This document shows positions 1-8,601 of a DNA stretch of 64,000 bases, in pieces (the first letter of the stretch is position 1; each line of letters opens with the position of its first letter). The notes beneath the pieces are model-generated. The model was not told the DNA's origin and did not search any database. It saw only the letters and a list, made by a program, of their open reading frames with translations. The translations under genes were made by a program, and so were the position numbers. Origin of the DNA: an uncultured Lachnospiraceae bacterium (lineage in GTDB: Bacteria > Bacillota > Clostridia > Lachnospirales > Lachnospiraceae); the NCBI GenBank assembly GCA_910589105.1, contig CAJUST010000002.1, positions 17,987 through 81,986 of the forward strand, given 5' to 3'.

Positions 1-284
1 ATGTCAATGACAAGGTAAAAGCGGCCGCAAGTGGGAAAATAACGGATATTTCCACGAATGAAGTGACGGGCTGTACGGTGACTATGGATATTGGAGACGG
101 TTATACGGCAGTTTATGGACAGTTAAAAGAGGTGCCATATGAAACGGGCGCCTACATTGAAGCCGGAAATACGATTGGTTTTGTGAATGAACCGACGAAA
201 TATTATTCTCTGGAGGGGAGCAACGTCTATTTTGCGTTGGAAAAAGACGGAGTTCCTATCGATCCCGTAGAATTTTTCCAGTAA
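1..284 (+). CDS. M23/LytM-like peptidase domain protein, C-terminal end (degenerate, SpoIIQ-like)
   Basis: Only the last ~93 codons are in the window; the frame opens at base 3. The visible part has the beta-sheet pattern of a LytM (M23) domain: a GDGYTAVYGQL strand, an 'IEAGNTIGFV' turn and a final 'NVYFALEKDGVPIDPVEFF' strand. Active M23 enzymes carry His at both signature sites (Y-x-H-L and H-x-H-F). Here they read YGQL and NVYF, so the metal and catalytic histidines in this half are absent. That fits non-catalytic LytM proteins such as SpoIIQ, which act as extracellular scaffolds during sporulation. The family is fairly clear; the SpoIIQ role is inference because the N-terminus and neighbours are outside the window. 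Confidence 0.75.
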   Translation, partial: VNDKVKAAASGKITDISTNEVTGCTVTMDIGDGYTAVYGQLKEVPYETGAYIEAGNTIGFVNEPTKYYSLEGSNVYFALEKDGVPIDPVEFFQ

Positions 285-301
285 CAGTTTCCTAAAGAGG
301 A

Positions 302-343
302 ATGTGGCAAAAGCAGAAATGTATGGCTTTTGCCGCATTTTTT
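302..343 (+). terminator. Rho-independent terminator after the LytM-like gene
   Basis: Inverted arms ATGTGGCAAAAGC (302-314) and GCTTTTGCCGCAT (326-338) are followed by a T run. The hairpin starts 18 bp after the stop codon. Confidence 0.85.
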
Positions 344-398
344 GTTTTGGCGTTTTTTCGCAAAATAATGCCTATTTCCACGAAAAATAAAATTTTCC

Positions 399-427
399 TT
401 GATATTTCAGGTTATACAACGTATAAT
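399..427 (+). promoter_or_regulatory. Sigma-A promoter for the GIY-YIG/helicase pair
   Basis: TTGATA (399-404), 17-bp spacer, TATAAT (422-427). It lies between the upstream terminator and the GIY-YIG gene, with a leader of about 120 nt before the ATG. Confidence 0.7.
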
Positions 428-554
428 AGGCGTTGGTATTTATGCAGACAAGACGTTTTATGTATGATTATCAGCCGCAGGAAGACCTTCGGTAACAGCA
501 TAGAACGTTTTTTCTATTTTATTGGAAAGTAAGCCTGATGAAAGCGCGGATAAG

Positions 555-842
555 ATGGACGAACCAAAAAAGAGAAGTTACGTTTATATCGTAGAATGTA
601 GTGACGGCACCTTTTACACGGGCTGGACGACGGATGTGGAAAAGCGGGTTGCCAAGCATAATGCTAAAAAAGGAGCTAAATACACAAGATCCCGTCTTCC
701 GGTTAAGCTGGCATATGCGGAAGAAGCTGAGACGAAACAGCAGGCGATGCGAAGGGAAGCGGAGATTAAGCGGTTAAGCAGGCAGGCAAAGCAACAGTTA
801 ATCGATCATAGAAAGGAAGTTTATGGAAACAATGAAATTTGA
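555..842 (+). CDS. GIY-YIG nuclease-fold protein (UPF0213/YhbQ-like)
   Basis: A 95-residue protein that is almost entirely one GIY-YIG domain. The paired motifs appear as YVYIV and FYTGWT, followed by an arginine helix (EKRVAKHN) and the catalytic-type glutamate in RREAEIK. Length and layout match the small stand-alone UPF0213 family, whose members are presumed DNA nucleases of unclear physiological role. The start is uncertain: ATG 555 is the first ATG in frame and sits just before the domain, while a TTG at 522 would add 11 residues; neither has a good Shine-Dalgarno. The last 20 bases overlap the helicase gene, so the two are probably co-transcribed. Confidence 0.82.
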   Translation: MDEPKKRSYVYIVECSDGTFYTGWTTDVEKRVAKHNAKKGAKYTRSRLPVKLAYAEEAETKQQAMRREAEIKRLSRQAKQQLIDHRKEVYGNNEI

Positions 843-2427
843 GGAGTTAGGGCTTTTGCCCGAAATTTTACGCGGTATAGAGGAGATGGGGTTTGAGGAA
901 GCGACGCCGATTCAGTCTCAGGCGATACCGGTAGTTATGAGCGGCAGCGACGTAATCGGGCAGGCGCAGACGGGAACCGGAAAGACGGCGGCGTTTGGCA
1001 TCCCGATGTTACAGAATATGGACAGTGAGCTGAAGAAAACACAGGCTCTTATTTTGTCACCGACAAGGGAACTGGCGATTCAGGTGGCGGAGGAACTCCG
1101 CAATTTGAGCAAATATATGCACGGCGTGAAAATCCTGCCTGTATACGGCGGACAGGATATTTCGAAACAGATCCGTTCCTTAAAGGGCGGGATACAGGTG
1201 ATAGTTGGGACGCCCGGCCGTGTGATGGATCATTTGCGCAGAAAGACGATCCGCTGTGAGGACGTGAGAATGATTGTGCTTGACGAAGCAGATGAAATGC
1301 TGAATATGGGCTTTCGTGAAGACATTGAAACGATTTTGGAATATATACCGGAAGAACGTCAGACAGTGCTGTTTTCCGCGACTATGCCGAAACCGATTTT
1401 GGAAATCACGAGAAAATACCAAAAGGATGCAGTGACGATTAAGGTTGTCAAAAAGGAGCTTACTGTTTCAAATATTGAGCAGTATTATTATGATGTGAAA
1501 CGCAAAGATAAGACGGAAGTTTTGACGCGGCTTTTGGATTACTATAATCCAAAGGGATCTATTGTGTTTTGCAATACGAAGCGTATGGTGGACGAGCTTT
1601 CCCATGAGCTGACGATGCGCGGTTATTTTGCGGAAGGTCTGCATGGCGATATGAAGCAGGCGCAAAGAGACCGCGTGATGGCGAACTTTCGGACGGGCAA
1701 GACGGATATTTTGATTGCGACGGACGTTGCGGCAAGAGGGCTTGACATTGATTATGTGGAAGCTGTTTTTAACTATGACATTCCGCAGGACGATGAGTAT
1801 TATGTACACCGTATCGGCAGGACAGGCCGCGCAGGCCGCGCAGGCAAAGCGTTTAGTTTTGTCAGGGGCAAAGAGGTGTATAAGCTGAAAGACATTATGC
1901 GTTACTGCAAGACTAAGATTTTTGCGCAGCCGGTGCCGTCGTCTCAGGACGTAGCGCAGATGCGCGCGGAAAAAGTGATGGATAAGATTGAGACCATTAT
2001 TGAAGAAGAAAACTTACAGAAGATGATTAATTTCATTGAAAAACAGATCAATGAATCAGATTATACAGCAATGGACATTGCAGCCGCATTTTTAAAACAG
2101 GCAATTGGCGGTTTAGAGACGGCTGCGGCTCCGGAGGGATATGGGGCAGACAGCAGATTTTCCTTTGGGGATACTGGAGCGGAGAGTGGAATGGTCCGTC
2201 TGTTTATCAATATTGGAAAGAAACAGAAGGTAAAACCGGGAGATATTTTAGGCGCAGTCGCAGGCGAATCTGGAATTTCAGGCGATTTGGTCGGCGCGAT
2301 TGATATGTATGATAAATTTACATTTGTGGAAGTGCCATTGGAATATGGGAAAAAAGTTCTTCAGTCAATGAGCCATGCAAAAATTAAGGGGAAAGAGATT
2401 AATATTGAACCGGCGAATGGAAGATAG
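823..2427 (+). CDS. DEAD-box ATP-dependent RNA helicase (CshA/DbpA type)
   Basis: The 534-residue protein carries the full DEAD-box set in order: Q motif (TPIQSQ), Walker A AQTGTGKT, PTRELA, TPGR, the DEAD box, SAT, then in the second RecA domain ATDVAARGLDI and HRIGRTGRAG. The final ~75 residues (from VRLFINIGKKQKV) resemble the DbpA-type RNA-binding domain, which in characterised relatives directs the helicase to structured RNA. It probably unwinds RNA during ribosome assembly, mRNA turnover or cold adaptation. The start is supported by AGGAAG at 813-818, inside the end of the GIY-YIG gene. Confidence 0.95.
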   Translation: METMKFEELGLLPEILRGIEEMGFEEATPIQSQAIPVVMSGSDVIGQAQTGTGKTAAFGIPMLQNMDSELKKTQALILSPTRELAIQVAEELRNLSKYMHGVKILPVYGGQDISKQIRSLKGGIQVIVGTPGRVMDHLRRKTIRCEDVRMIVLDEADEMLNMGFREDIETILEYIPEERQTVLFSATMPKPILEITRKYQKDAVTIKVVKKELTVSNIEQYYYDVKRKDKTEVLTRLLDYYNPKGSIVFCNTKRMVDELSHELTMRGYFAEGLHGDMKQAQRDRVMANFRTGKTDILIATDVAARGLDIDYVEAVFNYDIPQDDEYYVHRIGRTGRAGRAGKAFSFVRGKEVYKLKDIMRYCKTKIFAQPVPSSQDVAQMRAEKVMDKIETIIEEENLQKMINFIEKQINESDYTAMDIAAAFLKQAIGGLETAAAPEGYGADSRFSFGDTGAESGMVRLFINIGKKQKVKPGDILGAVAGESGISGDLVGAIDMYDKFTFVEVPLEYGKKVLQSMSHAKIKGKEINIEPANGR

Positions 2428-2477
2428 GATTGATGGGTTGTTTTTAGAGATAATTTAAAGATTTCTTTGTTAAGCTA

Positions 2478-2514
2478 GGGCGTGTTGGAAATGATGTTTC
2501 TGACACGCTTTTCT
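2478..2514 (+). terminator. Probable terminator after the RNA helicase
   Basis: GCGTGT (2480-2485) pairs with ACACGC (2503-2508), followed by TTTTCT. The stem is short but lies in the 114-bp gap before the next gene. Confidence 0.6.
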
Positions 2515-2541
2515 ATTTGAAAAATAAAGGAGGATTTAAAG

Positions 2542-4908
2542 ATGAGAAGATTATGGAAATGCGCGGCTGCATGGCTGCTTACAGGAGCGTTTGTAATGGG
2601 CGCCGCCGGCTGTGGAAGCGGCGGAAAAACGGATCTGGCGGATATGGATTCTGGCGGTTTGGACACAGCGGATGAAAGTGACAAAGAGGCGGCAAAAGGC
2701 CGTTATGTGGAAATTTTAAAAGAGACGCCCGACGGCGTGAATGCGATTGAGGAAATGGTAAGGCTGTCTGATGGAAGCGTGGCGTTTATCAATCCTTCTT
2801 CAGGGGATTTGCATACATCGGCGGACAATGGGGATTCATGGGAAACGAAAGAGATTCCGGTCTTGGCGGAACTTCTGTCAAATGAGAAAATTGATATCAC
2901 CAGTATGGCGATTGCGCCTGACGGCGGCATTTTTTTCTCTTATGTAGACTGGGGCAGCGCGCAGGGGGATGGCGTAGGTGAGATTTATTATTATATTGAC
3001 AAAGACGGCAATGCCGCAGAAATTTCTTTGACTGACGAGACGGGCAGTTATAACTTCTATTTGTCTGAAGCAAAGTTTATAGGAGAGCGCCAGCTGACTG
3101 CATTTATGAATGGAGGGAACGCGTACCAAATTGACTTGGATACGAATGCCATAACGCCGATGAGTCTGCCGGAAACTGTGGAAACCGGCGATGTAACGAT
3201 GAGCGGATTAGGTCATATGTTTACAGCAGGGGACTATGTAATGTCAGATGAGTGGCTGTACCAGATTTCTGCAAAAGCCACGGTAGAGGATTTGACGCTT
3301 TGCGATTATCTGAAGGAGGCGTTTAAGGATAATCGTGGGATTGCGGTTTGCTTTGACAGTGGGGATCAGACGATGTATCTTGCGTCGGCAGACGGTCTTT
3401 ACAGCCATGTAGTGGGCGGAAGCGTTATGGAGAAATTGTTAGACGGTGGCATGTCGAACCTTAGCGACCCGACGAAAAATGTTGTTTCTATTTTAAAGAA
3501 CGGGGATAACAGTTTTTTGATGGCGTACGATGATGGGGAAATTGATTTGTATCAGTATGATAAAGACGTTCCTTCCGTTCCGACGCAGCAGATTACAGTT
3601 TATAGTTTAGAGCAGAATATGCTAATCAGTAAGGCAGTCAGTATATTCCGCAAAAACCATCCAGACGTTTTTGTAAAACAGGAAATCGGCATTTCCGGAG
3701 ATTATGGCATGACAAGGGAAGATGCAATCCAAAATTTGAACACGAAACTTTTAGCGGGGGAAGGGCCTGATATTTTGCTGTTAGATCAAATGCCGATGGA
3801 TTCTTATATTGAAAAAGGAATGCTGGCAAATTTAGAGGAAGTGATTGGGGAATTGGAAAAATCAAATCAATTTTTTTCAAATATTTTACGCGCATACCAG
3901 ACGGACAGCGGGCTGTATGCCGTTCCGTTCCGTTATCAAATTCCGGTTTTAGTTGCCCAAAAAGGGAAGGCAGATGAAATTTCTGGTATTTCATCATTGA
4001 CAGGCATTGTGAAAAAAGCGAGAGAAGATCTGCCAAATGCGACTACTGTATTAGGGACATACACTGCGGAAGAACTGTTGAACCGTTTATTTTTGGCAGG
4101 TTCGGATTCTTTTTTAGTCTATAGCGGAACAGATGGAGAGGCGCCAGAGAAGAAATTAGATGAAGGCGCGGTGAAACATTTTCTGGAGCAGGCAAGTGAA
4201 ATTTATCAGGCGGAGCAGCAGAATATTACGGAAGAAAAATTAAACAATCATAATAAAAGCCTGACATGGTATGGCGAATCCGGCATTCAGTCGCCTTTAG
4301 AAACGCTTAGGGTGGACACAGGAAGCCTGTTTGATGTGGTTTCCGGCAATCAATCGTTTATCTTGGGGAAATTAAGTGGAATGACCGATGTGCAGATGGC
4401 GTTAGGAGGCCCGGACGGGGAACCGGAAAAGGGAATGTCTTATAAAATTATAGGAGGCGCGGAAGGAAAATTATTTACGCCAAATGGAATTGCAGGCATC
4501 AATGAGAAAACGAAAGAAAAGGAACTTGCCCTATCGTTTTTGGCGGAGTTATTGAGTGAGGAGACACAAAAGGCGGATTTGGACAATGGGTTTCCGGTCA
4601 ATGCAGATGCGTATGATAAATTTACGGAGACATTGTATCCTGACCATTCATATGGATTTTCTGCGGCTACAGTGTCTGAAAATGGTGAAGAAAGCGGCAC
4701 GGTGCATTTTTCGGCGCAGTGGCCAAGTGAGGAGGAAATTGCGGCGCTGAAAGAGCAAATCAGCGGTTTGGAGATTCCATCGCTTTCCGATAGCGTGGTT
4801 CTTTCGGCTGTGATGGAAAACGGCATTAAGGTGTTAGAAGGGGATATGGGCGTCGAAGAAGGGTGTGATGCGATTGTTCAAAAAATCGAACTCTATCTGG
4901 CAGAGTAG
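2542..4908 (+). CDS. ABC sugar-importer substrate-binding lipoprotein with extra N-terminal domain
   Basis: A 788-residue lipoprotein: an N-terminal hydrophobic segment ends in the lipobox GAAGC, after which Cys would be lipidated. From about residue 345 it reads as a family 1 extracellular solute-binding protein (SIFRKNHPDVFVK, LLAGEGPDILLLD, and a late KELALSFLAELLSEE helix). Usual binding proteins are 420-550 residues. The extra ~320 residues before the domain contain strand-rich phrases such as TSADNGDSWETKEI, which recall the Asp-box of BNR/sialidase beta-propellers. Two permease genes follow directly, so it probably captures a sugar or glycoside for uptake. No ATPase is encoded; importers of this class often share an MsmK-type ATPase encoded elsewhere. 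Confidence 0.88.
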   Translation: MRRLWKCAAAWLLTGAFVMGAAGCGSGGKTDLADMDSGGLDTADESDKEAAKGRYVEILKETPDGVNAIEEMVRLSDGSVAFINPSSGDLHTSADNGDSWETKEIPVLAELLSNEKIDITSMAIAPDGGIFFSYVDWGSAQGDGVGEIYYYIDKDGNAAEISLTDETGSYNFYLSEAKFIGERQLTAFMNGGNAYQIDLDTNAITPMSLPETVETGDVTMSGLGHMFTAGDYVMSDEWLYQISAKATVEDLTLCDYLKEAFKDNRGIAVCFDSGDQTMYLASADGLYSHVVGGSVMEKLLDGGMSNLSDPTKNVVSILKNGDNSFLMAYDDGEIDLYQYDKDVPSVPTQQITVYSLEQNMLISKAVSIFRKNHPDVFVKQEIGISGDYGMTREDAIQNLNTKLLAGEGPDILLLDQMPMDSYIEKGMLANLEEVIGELEKSNQFFSNILRAYQTDSGLYAVPFRYQIPVLVAQKGKADEISGISSLTGIVKKAREDLPNATTVLGTYTAEELLNRLFLAGSDSFLVYSGTDGEAPEKKLDEGAVKHFLEQASEIYQAEQQNITEEKLNNHNKSLTWYGESGIQSPLETLRVDTGSLFDVVSGNQSFILGKLSGMTDVQMALGGPDGEPEKGMSYKIIGGAEGKLFTPNGIAGINEKTKEKELALSFLAELLSEETQKADLDNGFPVNADAYDKFTETLYPDHSYGFSAATVSENGEESGTVHFSAQWPSEEEIAALKEQISGLEIPSLSDSVVLSAVMENGIKVLEGDMGVEEGCDAIVQKIELYLAE

Positions 4909-5707
4909 GGGGTGGTTTTTACTGCCAAGCTTAGCGGGAGTGACGCTTTTTGTCATTCTCCCGTTTGGCTATATGCTTTTTTCTTCGTTTTCGAATGGGT
5001 TTGTCAATTATAAAACGGTTTTGGCAAACGAAGCATTTCATTTGGCAGTGAAAAATACGCTCTGGTTTACAGGCGTGGGGATTCCTTTGCTGTTGTTTTT
5101 CTCCTTTGCGGCGGCGCTTGGGATTTATAAAAGTAAATATATGCGTTTGCTTAAGTCTGTGTATCTGCTGCCAATGGCAGTGCCGACGGCTGTCGTCGTT
5201 TTAATCTGGAAAGTTTTTTTCCACAAAGCGGGGGTTTTAAATCAGATTTTGGAATTGTTTCAGATACAAGCGGCAGACTGGCTTTCCGGTGGTATGGCGT
5301 TTTGGGTGTTGATTATCAGCTATATCTGGAAAAATCTGGGGTATACGATTGTCCTTTGGCTTGCAGGCATGTCTGCAATCCCAACGGCAATTACGGAGGC
5401 GGCGCGGGTGGACGGCGCAAGTGAATGGCAGTGTATCCGCTATATGATTCTGCCACAGCTTAAGCCTGTGTTTTATACGGTAACAATGCTTTCTTTTTTA
5501 AACTCTTTTAAGGTTTTTCGGGAAGCGTATCTGGTGGCGGGCGCCTATCCCCAAAAAAGTATGTATTTGCTTCAGCATTTGTTTCATAACTGGTTTACAA
5601 ATCTGGATATGGATAAAATTTCCGCCGCCGCCGCGCTGCTTGCCGTGTTTTTTGCGCTGTGTTCGCTGGCGCTGCAGAATATGTGGGAAAAGGAGGAGTT
5701 TTCTTAA
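4868..5707 (+). CDS. ABC sugar transporter permease (MalF/UgpA type)
   Basis: A 279-residue, six-helix inner-membrane permease. The cytoplasmic EAA loop is visible as 'EAARVDGASEWQCIRYMILPQL', the docking site for the ATPase in this family. ATG 4868 is chosen because GAAGAAGGG lies 4 bp upstream; GTG 4865 is the alternative. The gene overlaps the end of the binding-protein gene by 41 bp and abuts the second permease, so the three form one operon. Confidence 0.9.
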   Translation: MRLFKKSNSIWQSRGWFLLPSLAGVTLFVILPFGYMLFSSFSNGFVNYKTVLANEAFHLAVKNTLWFTGVGIPLLLFFSFAAALGIYKSKYMRLLKSVYLLPMAVPTAVVVLIWKVFFHKAGVLNQILELFQIQAADWLSGGMAFWVLIISYIWKNLGYTIVLWLAGMSAIPTAITEAARVDGASEWQCIRYMILPQLKPVFYTVTMLSFLNSFKVFREAYLVAGAYPQKSMYLLQHLFHNWFTNLDMDKISAAAALLAVFFALCSLALQNMWEKEEFS

Positions 5708-6547
5708 ATGCGGATAAAAGTATTTCGGTTTGTTTTATTTATAGTGGGACTTTTGTTTTGCCTTCCTATTCTTGCGGTAATTTTAGGGGCGCTTAAAAGC
5801 GACAGGGAATTGATGACGGCGCTTTTGCCTGTGATTGGGGCAGGCGGCGGGAAGATTTCATGGCATTTACTGCCGCTTTATCCGACGGCAAAACATTTTA
5901 TCAAATTGTTGTTTTATACTCCAGAGTTTTTTACGGTGTTTTGGAACTCAATGAAGATTGTGGCTTGTATTTTGGCGGGACAGTTATTTGTGGCGGTTCC
6001 GGCGGCTTTTGGATTTGCAAAGTTTTCGTTTCGTGGGAAAAATGCGTTATTTATGGCATATGTGATTTTGATGTTAATGCCGTTTAGCGTTATGATGCTG
6101 CCTTCTTATCTGGTGTTGGATCGGGTGAATTTGATGAACACGCATTGGGCGGTGATATTGCCCGCAGTATTTTCGACGTTTCCGGTTTTTTTAATGTATC
6201 GGGGGTTTAAAGCAATTCCAAAGGAGTTATATGAAGCGGCGAGGATAGACGGGGCGGGAGAGTGGCAGATTTTCTTTACAATCGGGCTTCCGCTTGGATC
6301 GCCGGGGATTTTATCGGCGCTTGTGTTGGGGTTTTTAGAATATTGGAATTTGGTGGAACAGCCGCTGGCGTTTTTGGAAGATCCTTCCCTATGGCCGTTG
6401 TCGCTTTACCTGCCGGAAATTCATCTGGCGAAGGCGGGCATGGCTCTGGCGGCCTCGGTGGTTACGTTGCTTCCTGCGGTGTTTGTGTTTTTTATGGGAC
6501 AGGATTATTTGGAGCAGGGGATTGTGGCTTCGGGGATGAAAGAGTGA
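5708..6547 (+). CDS. ABC sugar transporter permease (MalG/UgpE type)
   Basis: A 279-residue permease starting one base after the stop of its partner. The EAA motif reads EAARIDGAGEWQIFFTIGLP. N-terminal helix and overall length are typical of the MalG-type subunit that pairs with a MalF-type subunit. AGGAGG sits within the end of the upstream gene. Codon use drifts toward G/T-rich codons at the 3' end, leading into the G/T-rich spacer that follows. Confidence 0.9.
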   Translation: MRIKVFRFVLFIVGLLFCLPILAVILGALKSDRELMTALLPVIGAGGGKISWHLLPLYPTAKHFIKLLFYTPEFFTVFWNSMKIVACILAGQLFVAVPAAFGFAKFSFRGKNALFMAYVILMLMPFSVMMLPSYLVLDRVNLMNTHWAVILPAVFSTFPVFLMYRGFKAIPKELYEAARIDGAGEWQIFFTIGLPLGSPGILSALVLGFLEYWNLVEQPLAFLEDPSLWPLSLYLPEIHLAKAGMALAASVVTLLPAVFVFFMGQDYLEQGIVASGMKE

Positions 6548-7067
6548 AGGGAGAGTGGCGGGTTTTGTGTTGTGCTGGGAGGTGGATAGTTTGGAATCTG
6601 GATTTTGGGGAGTGGGGATATGGATTAGGTGGTTGGGGGGTGGATAGTGGAGTGTTGGTATTTTGGGGAAGTGGATATGGATTGGGTGGTTGGAAGTGTA
6701 ATAGTAAAGTGTGTAATTTTTGATATTTGTGATGGGTGAAGGGATAGGGATTTTGGTGAGATGTGGTATGGCTTTATGTAGGCGGTGAAAAAATGGGAAC
6801 TGGAATAGAATTGGCGGTTGTGGCTGGATTGTCAGTAAAATGATGGAAAAGTGTGTTGACTGATTTTAGGCTATGTGTGAAAAATGTGAAGTGAACGGAT
6901 ATGTAAGGGCGGAGAAGTGAAGCATTGGCGGTTTTGCAGTTGTAGAAAGTTTGGATCATTGATGGTTTATTTTTGAGGACATTGGTTGTTTGGGTATGGG
7001 TTGGAATTTGTTTTTTGAGTTGGAAAATAAGAAATGGAAAATCGAGAATATATATAAGGAGTAGGTA
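6548..7067. other. Non-coding G/T-rich spacer with an imperfect 57-bp tandem repeat
   Basis: No credible gene is visible on either strand. The plus strand is strongly enriched in G and T and poor in C. Two imperfect copies of a unit of about 57 bp start at 6604 and 6661, both beginning TTTTGGGGA and containing GGATATGGATT and GGTGGTTGG. Open frames here are by-products of the skewed composition. The spacer ends with AAGGAGTAGGTA, the ribosome binding site for the next gene. Confidence 0.6.
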
Positions 7068-8513
7068 ATGAGAAAATATAAGGAACGTGCAGTGAAATAT
7101 TTTGCGGTGTTTTTGCTGTTTATGTTGGTTTGTACGATTGTTTCGAGGGGGATTTATGCGTGGCAGATGCCGAAGGTGGTGACGGAAACGGTGGAAACGC
7201 ATACGTTGACGCGTAAAATTTTGGCGGACGGGGTTGTGCTTACGAAGGAGGAGGCGCCTGTGGTGGTGGAGGCTGGGATTTTGGTTGAGAAGGTTTGTGT
7301 GGTGGAGGGGCAGAAGGTGGAGATTGGGGATTTGCTTTTGCAGTTGGATTTGGAGGATTTGGATCGGCTGATTGGAGATTTGGATTTGCAGATTCGGGCG
7401 GAGGAAGCGAAGCTTGCGGAATTGAATGCGGCGGGAGCGGCTGCGGTGAATCGGGCAAATCAGGATTTAAAGGATGCTTCGGATAGTTCGGCGGGGGCAG
7501 TTAGTCAGGCGGACGGTGTGTATCAGGCGGCCAGAAGGGAGAGGGATTCGTTTCCTTCGGAAGAACAGTATCGGGAAAGCGCTTATCAGAAGGATGCGGA
7601 ATATCAGAAGCTGCTTCAAGCTTCCCGTAAGAAGAAGGCGACGAAAGAGGAGAAGGAAGCGTTTGAGTTTTATAAGAAAAGTTTGGATGCGGCTCTGGCG
7701 GAAAGTTATGCGAAAGAGAAACAGGCTTTGGATGCGGCGGTTGCGGAGGGGGAAGCGGCAGTGCGGGAGGCGAATATGAGTCGTGAACAGGCGGTGAAAC
7801 AGGCGCAGAGGGAATTAGAGGATGCGAAGAATAATGGTGGGAGCGGAACGAAGTTGGAACAGCAGAATCAGATCCATCTTTTGAAAGAGAAAAAAGAGAA
7901 GTTTTTGAATTTGAAGCAGGCGGAGGGGAAGGTTTTTTGCGAATTGTCTGGGTTTGTTGGGAGGATTATGGCTCAGGCGGGTGAACGGACGGCGGACACT
8001 TCGGCGCTTGTGGTAAGTGATGCAGCTGGGGAAAAGCTGTTTCAGGCAATTTTGCCACAGGAGGAGAAGTCTTATGTTGCAATCGGAGATACGATGAGCC
8101 TTTCTTTTCCGAAGGGGACAAAGCATCTGAATGGTGTGGTGATTGAAGCGGTGGGGGAGTTGGAAGATGGGAGTTGTCAGGTGACGGCTAAAATTTCTGA
8201 TCCGGATATTATGATTGGCGATCTTGGAAAGATGGAGATCATCAAAGAGATCGGGCGGTATGCGTGTACGATTCCTAAGACGGCTTTGTTTAGCGATGGC
8301 GGGACGGATTATGTTTTGCTTGTTGAGGAACAGGAAACAATTCTTGGCGCAGAGCTGATTGCAAGGAAACGGAAGGTGAAAGTTGCAAACCAAGATGAGG
8401 AGTATGTGGCTTTGGAAGACGGGGCTTTGACGGAGGAGGAGAAGTTTGTGGCGGATTCTGAATTGGATAAGGAGATTAAAGACGGAACGAGGGTAAGGCT
8501 TCGTGAAGAATAA
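7068..8513 (+). CDS. HlyD-family membrane-fusion/adaptor protein
   Basis: A 481-residue protein with one N-terminal membrane anchor (about residues 10-30), a barrel/lipoyl-like strand region (VVVEAGILVEKVCVVEGQKVEIGDLLLQLD), a long Ala/Glu/Lys-rich coiled coil (about residues 95-280), then a second lipoyl half and a beta-barrel C-terminus. This is the layout of periplasmic-adaptor (HlyD/RND-type) subunits. In Gram-positives such proteins assist ABC exporters, yet no exporter ATPase or permease adjoins this gene; the nearest permeases are importers. The start is set by the AAGGAG upstream of ATG 7068. Codons are heavily biased to G/T. Confidence 0.85.
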   Translation: MRKYKERAVKYFAVFLLFMLVCTIVSRGIYAWQMPKVVTETVETHTLTRKILADGVVLTKEEAPVVVEAGILVEKVCVVEGQKVEIGDLLLQLDLEDLDRLIGDLDLQIRAEEAKLAELNAAGAAAVNRANQDLKDASDSSAGAVSQADGVYQAARRERDSFPSEEQYRESAYQKDAEYQKLLQASRKKKATKEEKEAFEFYKKSLDAALAESYAKEKQALDAAVAEGEAAVREANMSREQAVKQAQRELEDAKNNGGSGTKLEQQNQIHLLKEKKEKFLNLKQAEGKVFCELSGFVGRIMAQAGERTADTSALVVSDAAGEKLFQAILPQEEKSYVAIGDTMSLSFPKGTKHLNGVVIEAVGELEDGSCQVTAKISDPDIMIGDLGKMEIIKEIGRYACTIPKTALFSDGGTDYVLLVEEQETILGAELIARKRKVKVANQDEEYVALEDGALTEEEKFVADSELDKEIKDGTRVRLREE

Positions 8514-8523
8514 TGGGGAATTA

Positions 8524-8585
8524 GAAACTGCCGCATTCGGGTGGATATGTGTTTGGCATAAGGAGAATGCGGCGGTTCTTTTTTG
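8524..8585. terminator. Bidirectional terminator between convergent genes
   Basis: Arms GAAACTGCCGCATTC (8524-8538) and GAATGCGGCGGTTC (8565-8578) are followed by TTTTTT on the plus strand. The hairpin lies between the HlyD-like gene and the convergent sortase gene. Confidence 0.8.
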
Positions 8586-8601
8586 ATTGGGGATATAGGA
8601 G

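Noticed and set aside
302..532. A 76-codon frame right after the LytM-like gene
   Set aside because: It begins inside the terminator hairpin, runs across the promoter at 399-427, and its composition is not protein-like.
6262..6723. A 153-codon frame rich in Gly and Trp
   Set aside because: It is a shadow of the permease gene extended by G/T-rich spacer; the composition explains the lack of stops.
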